Assembly (NCBI RefSeq): GCF_001897285.1
Contig: NZ_MKSM01000104.1
Location: 28,069 to 92,068, forward strand
Length of the DNA: 64,000 nt
Origin: Nitrobacter sp. 62-23
GTDB lineage: Bacteria > Pseudomonadota > Alphaproteobacteria > Rhizobiales > Xanthobacteraceae
Reading direction: 5' to 3'
Positions within the stretch are counted from its first letter, which is position 1, and every line of letters begins with the position of its first letter. Below are positions 62,347 through 64,000 of the stretch, in pieces. The notes beneath the pieces were generated by a model. The model did not search any database, was not told where the DNA came from, and worked only from the letters and a program-made list of their open reading frames with translations. Both the position numbers and the translations under genes were made by a program.

Positions 62347-62595
62347 TCAGCGTCGCACGCCGGCATCGATGCCGATTGCGCCGCCGATCTGCACGCACGT
62401 CGAGGAACCTTCGACCCTGACAAAGCCGGGTCCATATTCCGGACAGGATTTTCGCGTTGAGGGTGCCTGTTTGCCGACCACCTGCCCGGTTTTGGCATCG
62501 CCGCCGGAGTTATGCGAACCGCGCGTCTGCGCCCATGCGGGCACACCGGCGACGCTCAGCACCACCAGCATTCCGCGCAACAATCGCCCTATCAT
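62347..62595 (-). CDS. Small secreted protein with porin-like Cys motif
   Basis: 82 residues from ATG 62595, with GGAG 8 bases upstream. Signal peptide LLRGMLVVLSVAGVPAWA (cleaved before QTRG). The mature part ends CPEYGPGFVRVEGSSTCVQI followed by GGAIGIDAG. This motif, with two Cys, closely resembles the N-terminal signature of rhizobial Omp2b-type porins (CxxYGxGFxxxPGxxTCxxxGG) but no beta-barrel follows. It may be a porin-derived remnant or a free-standing small protein. Confidence 0.65.
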   Translation of the reverse strand: MIGRLLRGMLVVLSVAGVPAWAQTRGSHNSGGDAKTGQVVGKQAPSTRKSCPEYGPGFVRVEGSSTCVQIGGAIGIDAGVRR

Positions 62596-62903
62596 CCAGG
62601 ATACTCCGTCGAGAGGCATTTCGATCGCCCGATGGCCGTTCTGCATCGCTTTGCGGTCGAAGCGAGGCCATGCGCCACCTCCGGCATTCTTCGAGAAGAT
62701 TGCTTGGGGGAGAATGCTTGCCCCTCCGGGCAAACGCCACTATACGTTCCGCCGCTGCCGCCGGTCAGGTTCGCTGCCGCCCGGAGACGCCGTCCGATCA
62801 ATCCGCTACGCGATATTGGTCTTACGGCGCTATCCGATTTAACGGCACTATCGCAGCGGATTTGAGACTGAAACAACGGCGCGATCTGGCGTTGGAAAGT
62901 TCA
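62596..62903. other. Intergenic region upstream of tRNA-Glu
   Basis: 308 bases with no gene recognised. It should contain the tRNA-Glu promoter at its right end and the promoter of the small secreted protein at its left end. Open frames here run through both on shifted frames and are not protein-like. Confidence 0.4.
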
Positions 62904-62978
62904 GCTCCCTTCGTCTATCGGTTAGGACGCCACCCTTTCACGGTGGAGAGAGCGGTTCGATTCCGCTAGGGAGCGCCA
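62904..62978 (+). tRNA. tRNA-Glu (anticodon TTC)
   Basis: Acceptor GCTCCCT pairs AGGGAGC; anticodon stem CCACC/GGTGG with loop CTTTCAC (anticodon TTC); T-arm GCGGTTCGATTCCGC; discriminator G and encoded CCA. A small palindrome GCCAAA-T-TTTGGC follows at 62981-62993. Confidence 0.95.
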
Positions 62979-63118
62979 ACGCCAAATTTTGGCATTGAAT
63001 TCATTCAACAAATTGCGGCTGAGCGACCCTCTTTTTGGAACGGATGTTCTGGTGGGTCACAAAGACACTGCGAGGCCTTCGCGTTATGATGGCGTCGATA
63101 TCCCCGCGCGCGATCCAG

Positions 63119-63457
63119 ATGCCGTTGTCCGGCGGCGACCGGAAGCACTTTGCCCGCGAGTTGCGCCGGGTCGAAAGTCTGCACGCCGAATTGGTGAAAA
63201 GGGTCGATGCGGCCTACGCCGCAGCCAAAGACCAACTCCGCCTGGCGCATCGACTGGAATGCGAGGAATGGAACGCCCGGTTGTTTCTTGGCGGCGACGA
63301 AGCGCCGTCTCCCGCGCTCGCCGATGCGATCGATGCCGGCGCAACGCTCCTCAAGGTGAAGTGCAACGCCTGCCGAGCCACGCGTCGGGTCGACCTCACC
63401 CACGTGATCTGGCCACGGACGTATCAGGTGCTTAGCCGCGCCCACCATTCCACTTAG
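63119..63457 (+). CDS. Hypothetical protein, possibly 3'-truncated
   Basis: 112 residues from ATG 63119 (MPLSGGDRKHFARELRRVES); ATG 63086 or 63089 are alternatives. A helical N-terminal half is followed by LLKVKCNACRATRRVDLTHV, a CxxC knuckle with hydrophobic strand that recalls small rhizobial zinc-knuckle proteins, which usually carry a second CxxC further on. That second pair is missing here, so the gene may be shortened. Function unknown. Confidence 0.5.
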   Translation: MPLSGGDRKHFARELRRVESLHAELVKRVDAAYAAAKDQLRLAHRLECEEWNARLFLGGDEAPSPALADAIDAGATLLKVKCNACRATRRVDLTHVIWPRTYQVLSRAHHST

Positions 63458-63751
63458 CAGGTGGTCATCCCATTCACTCAACCCTTAGCCCGTCGAATGG
63501 CGAGCTTTATTGTCGCGGTCACGGTCGGGAACGCCGCCCCTCCCCATTGGATTAACCGACTGGACGGGCTTTGCCCCCCGATCCCCGTATATCCCGACCC
63601 GCCGGTGATACCCCCTCGCCGACGGGTTTCCATTGGAACCATAGACCGGGCCGGGCGTTGGCTCCGATCGCCGCACGGCCCTTGGCATTCATCGGTGATG
63701 AGAACGCCTGTTTGCGCTCCCGCCTTCCTCCAATGGGAAAGGAGCGCGGCT

Positions 63752-63934
63752 ATGGGCCAGCTTTTCCGAATCAAGAACTGTCCGACCTGCGGCAACCAGA
63801 TGGTCAAGGCCTTGCCACCCGGCGGCAAGCGTCCCCGTGTACTCACCTGCCTTGACTGCGACGGCAAGGACCCGCTTACCGACACGACGACTTCTGGCTG
63901 GCTGAAGGGCGAACTAGGGTCGAGACTCAATTGA
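63752..63934 (+). CDS. Small zinc-ribbon protein ending inside an IS
   Basis: 60 residues; GGAAAGGAG lies 7 bases upstream of ATG 63752. Two CxxC pairs form a zinc ribbon: NCPTCGNQMVKALPPGGK and LTCLDCDGKDPL. I recall the same protein in Bradyrhizobium relatives, ending GWLxGEL plus a short tail. Here the tail (GSRLN) is encoded by DNA that also contains the convergent transposase end, so the last residues probably come from IS insertion. Upstream, 63458-63751 holds no other gene. Confidence 0.65.
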   Translation: MGQLFRIKNCPTCGNQMVKALPPGGKRPRVLTCLDCDGKDPLTDTTTSGWLKGELGSRLN

Positions 63935-64000
63935 TCCACCAAGTCAGGGTAGCGGCCAAGAGGATTGTAGAGAGGAAGATATCGGCCCGCTTGTCATAGC
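63927..64000 (-). mobile_element. IS5-family transposase, C-terminal end (rest beyond window)
   Basis: The minus strand reads YDKRADIFLSTILLAATLTW then WIN and TGA (63929-63927). The YDKxAxxFL...ILLAA pattern is the C-terminus of IS5-group (IS427/IS1031-like) DDE transposases. The insertion continues to the right. The IS terminal repeat should lie just left of the stop, around 63911-63926, but the mate end is outside the window so it could not be checked. Confidence 0.7.

Overview
This is a GC-rich chromosomal window of the Bradyrhizobiaceae/Nitrobacteraceae type (Bradyrhizobium, Rhodopseudomonas, Nitrobacter, Afipia). The evidence is the dusB-ntrB-ntrC-ntrY-ntrX-dat-hfq-hflX string, a fused IspDF, PopZ, the nrdR-ribD-ribE-ribH-nusB-thiL cluster, and several intergenic palindromic repeats of a kind I recall from this group. 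The genus cannot be fixed from the sequence alone.

Layout. 1-4.3 kb: the end of holB, then metG, a TatD hydrolase and an MBL-fold hydrolase in one tight plus-strand operon. 4.3-9.1 kb: an acyl-CoA synthetase and a two-gene TRAP transporter (fused DctQM plus DctP). 9.4-15.3 kb: a czcCBA-type heavy-metal efflux operon led by a small His/Cys protein. 15.4-18.6 kb: queC, mazG and an aldehyde dehydrogenase. 18.7-29 kb: the nitrogen-regulation block. 29.2-33.2 kb: ispDF, a CinA-like deamidase, a START protein, lipA and a 3-methyladenine glycosylase. 33.2-49.3 kb: an MFS permease, valS, popZ, tolC, prfB (with its programmed frameshift), PBP1A, an amidase, and RNase E with a long leader and a strong terminator. 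49.5-55.5 kb: thiL, nusB, ribH, ribE, ribD, nrdR and glyA, with repeats in the gaps. 55.8-59 kb: a small accessory islet before tRNA-Pro. 59-64 kb: DUF192, a double cold-shock protein, gloA, several very small proteins, tRNA-Glu, a zinc-ribbon protein, and the 3' end of an IS5-type transposase at the right edge.

Most of the window is housekeeping: translation (metG, valS, prfB, glyA), envelope (PBP1A, amidase, TolC, PopZ), cofactors (riboflavin, lipoate, thiamine, isoprenoids), RNA control (Hfq, RNase E) and nitrogen signalling. The accessory interest lies in 55.8-59 kb. Two tandem double-glycine leader peptides with a shared core motif sit there, followed by a lone DUF4062 gene bracketed by inverted copies of one repeat family. 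Other points to look at are a histone-H1-like Lys/Ala tail on MetG, a His/Asp-rich insertion in the S1 domain of RNase E, an NtrX without the GAFTGA loop, and an IS end that supplies the last residues of a zinc-ribbon protein.
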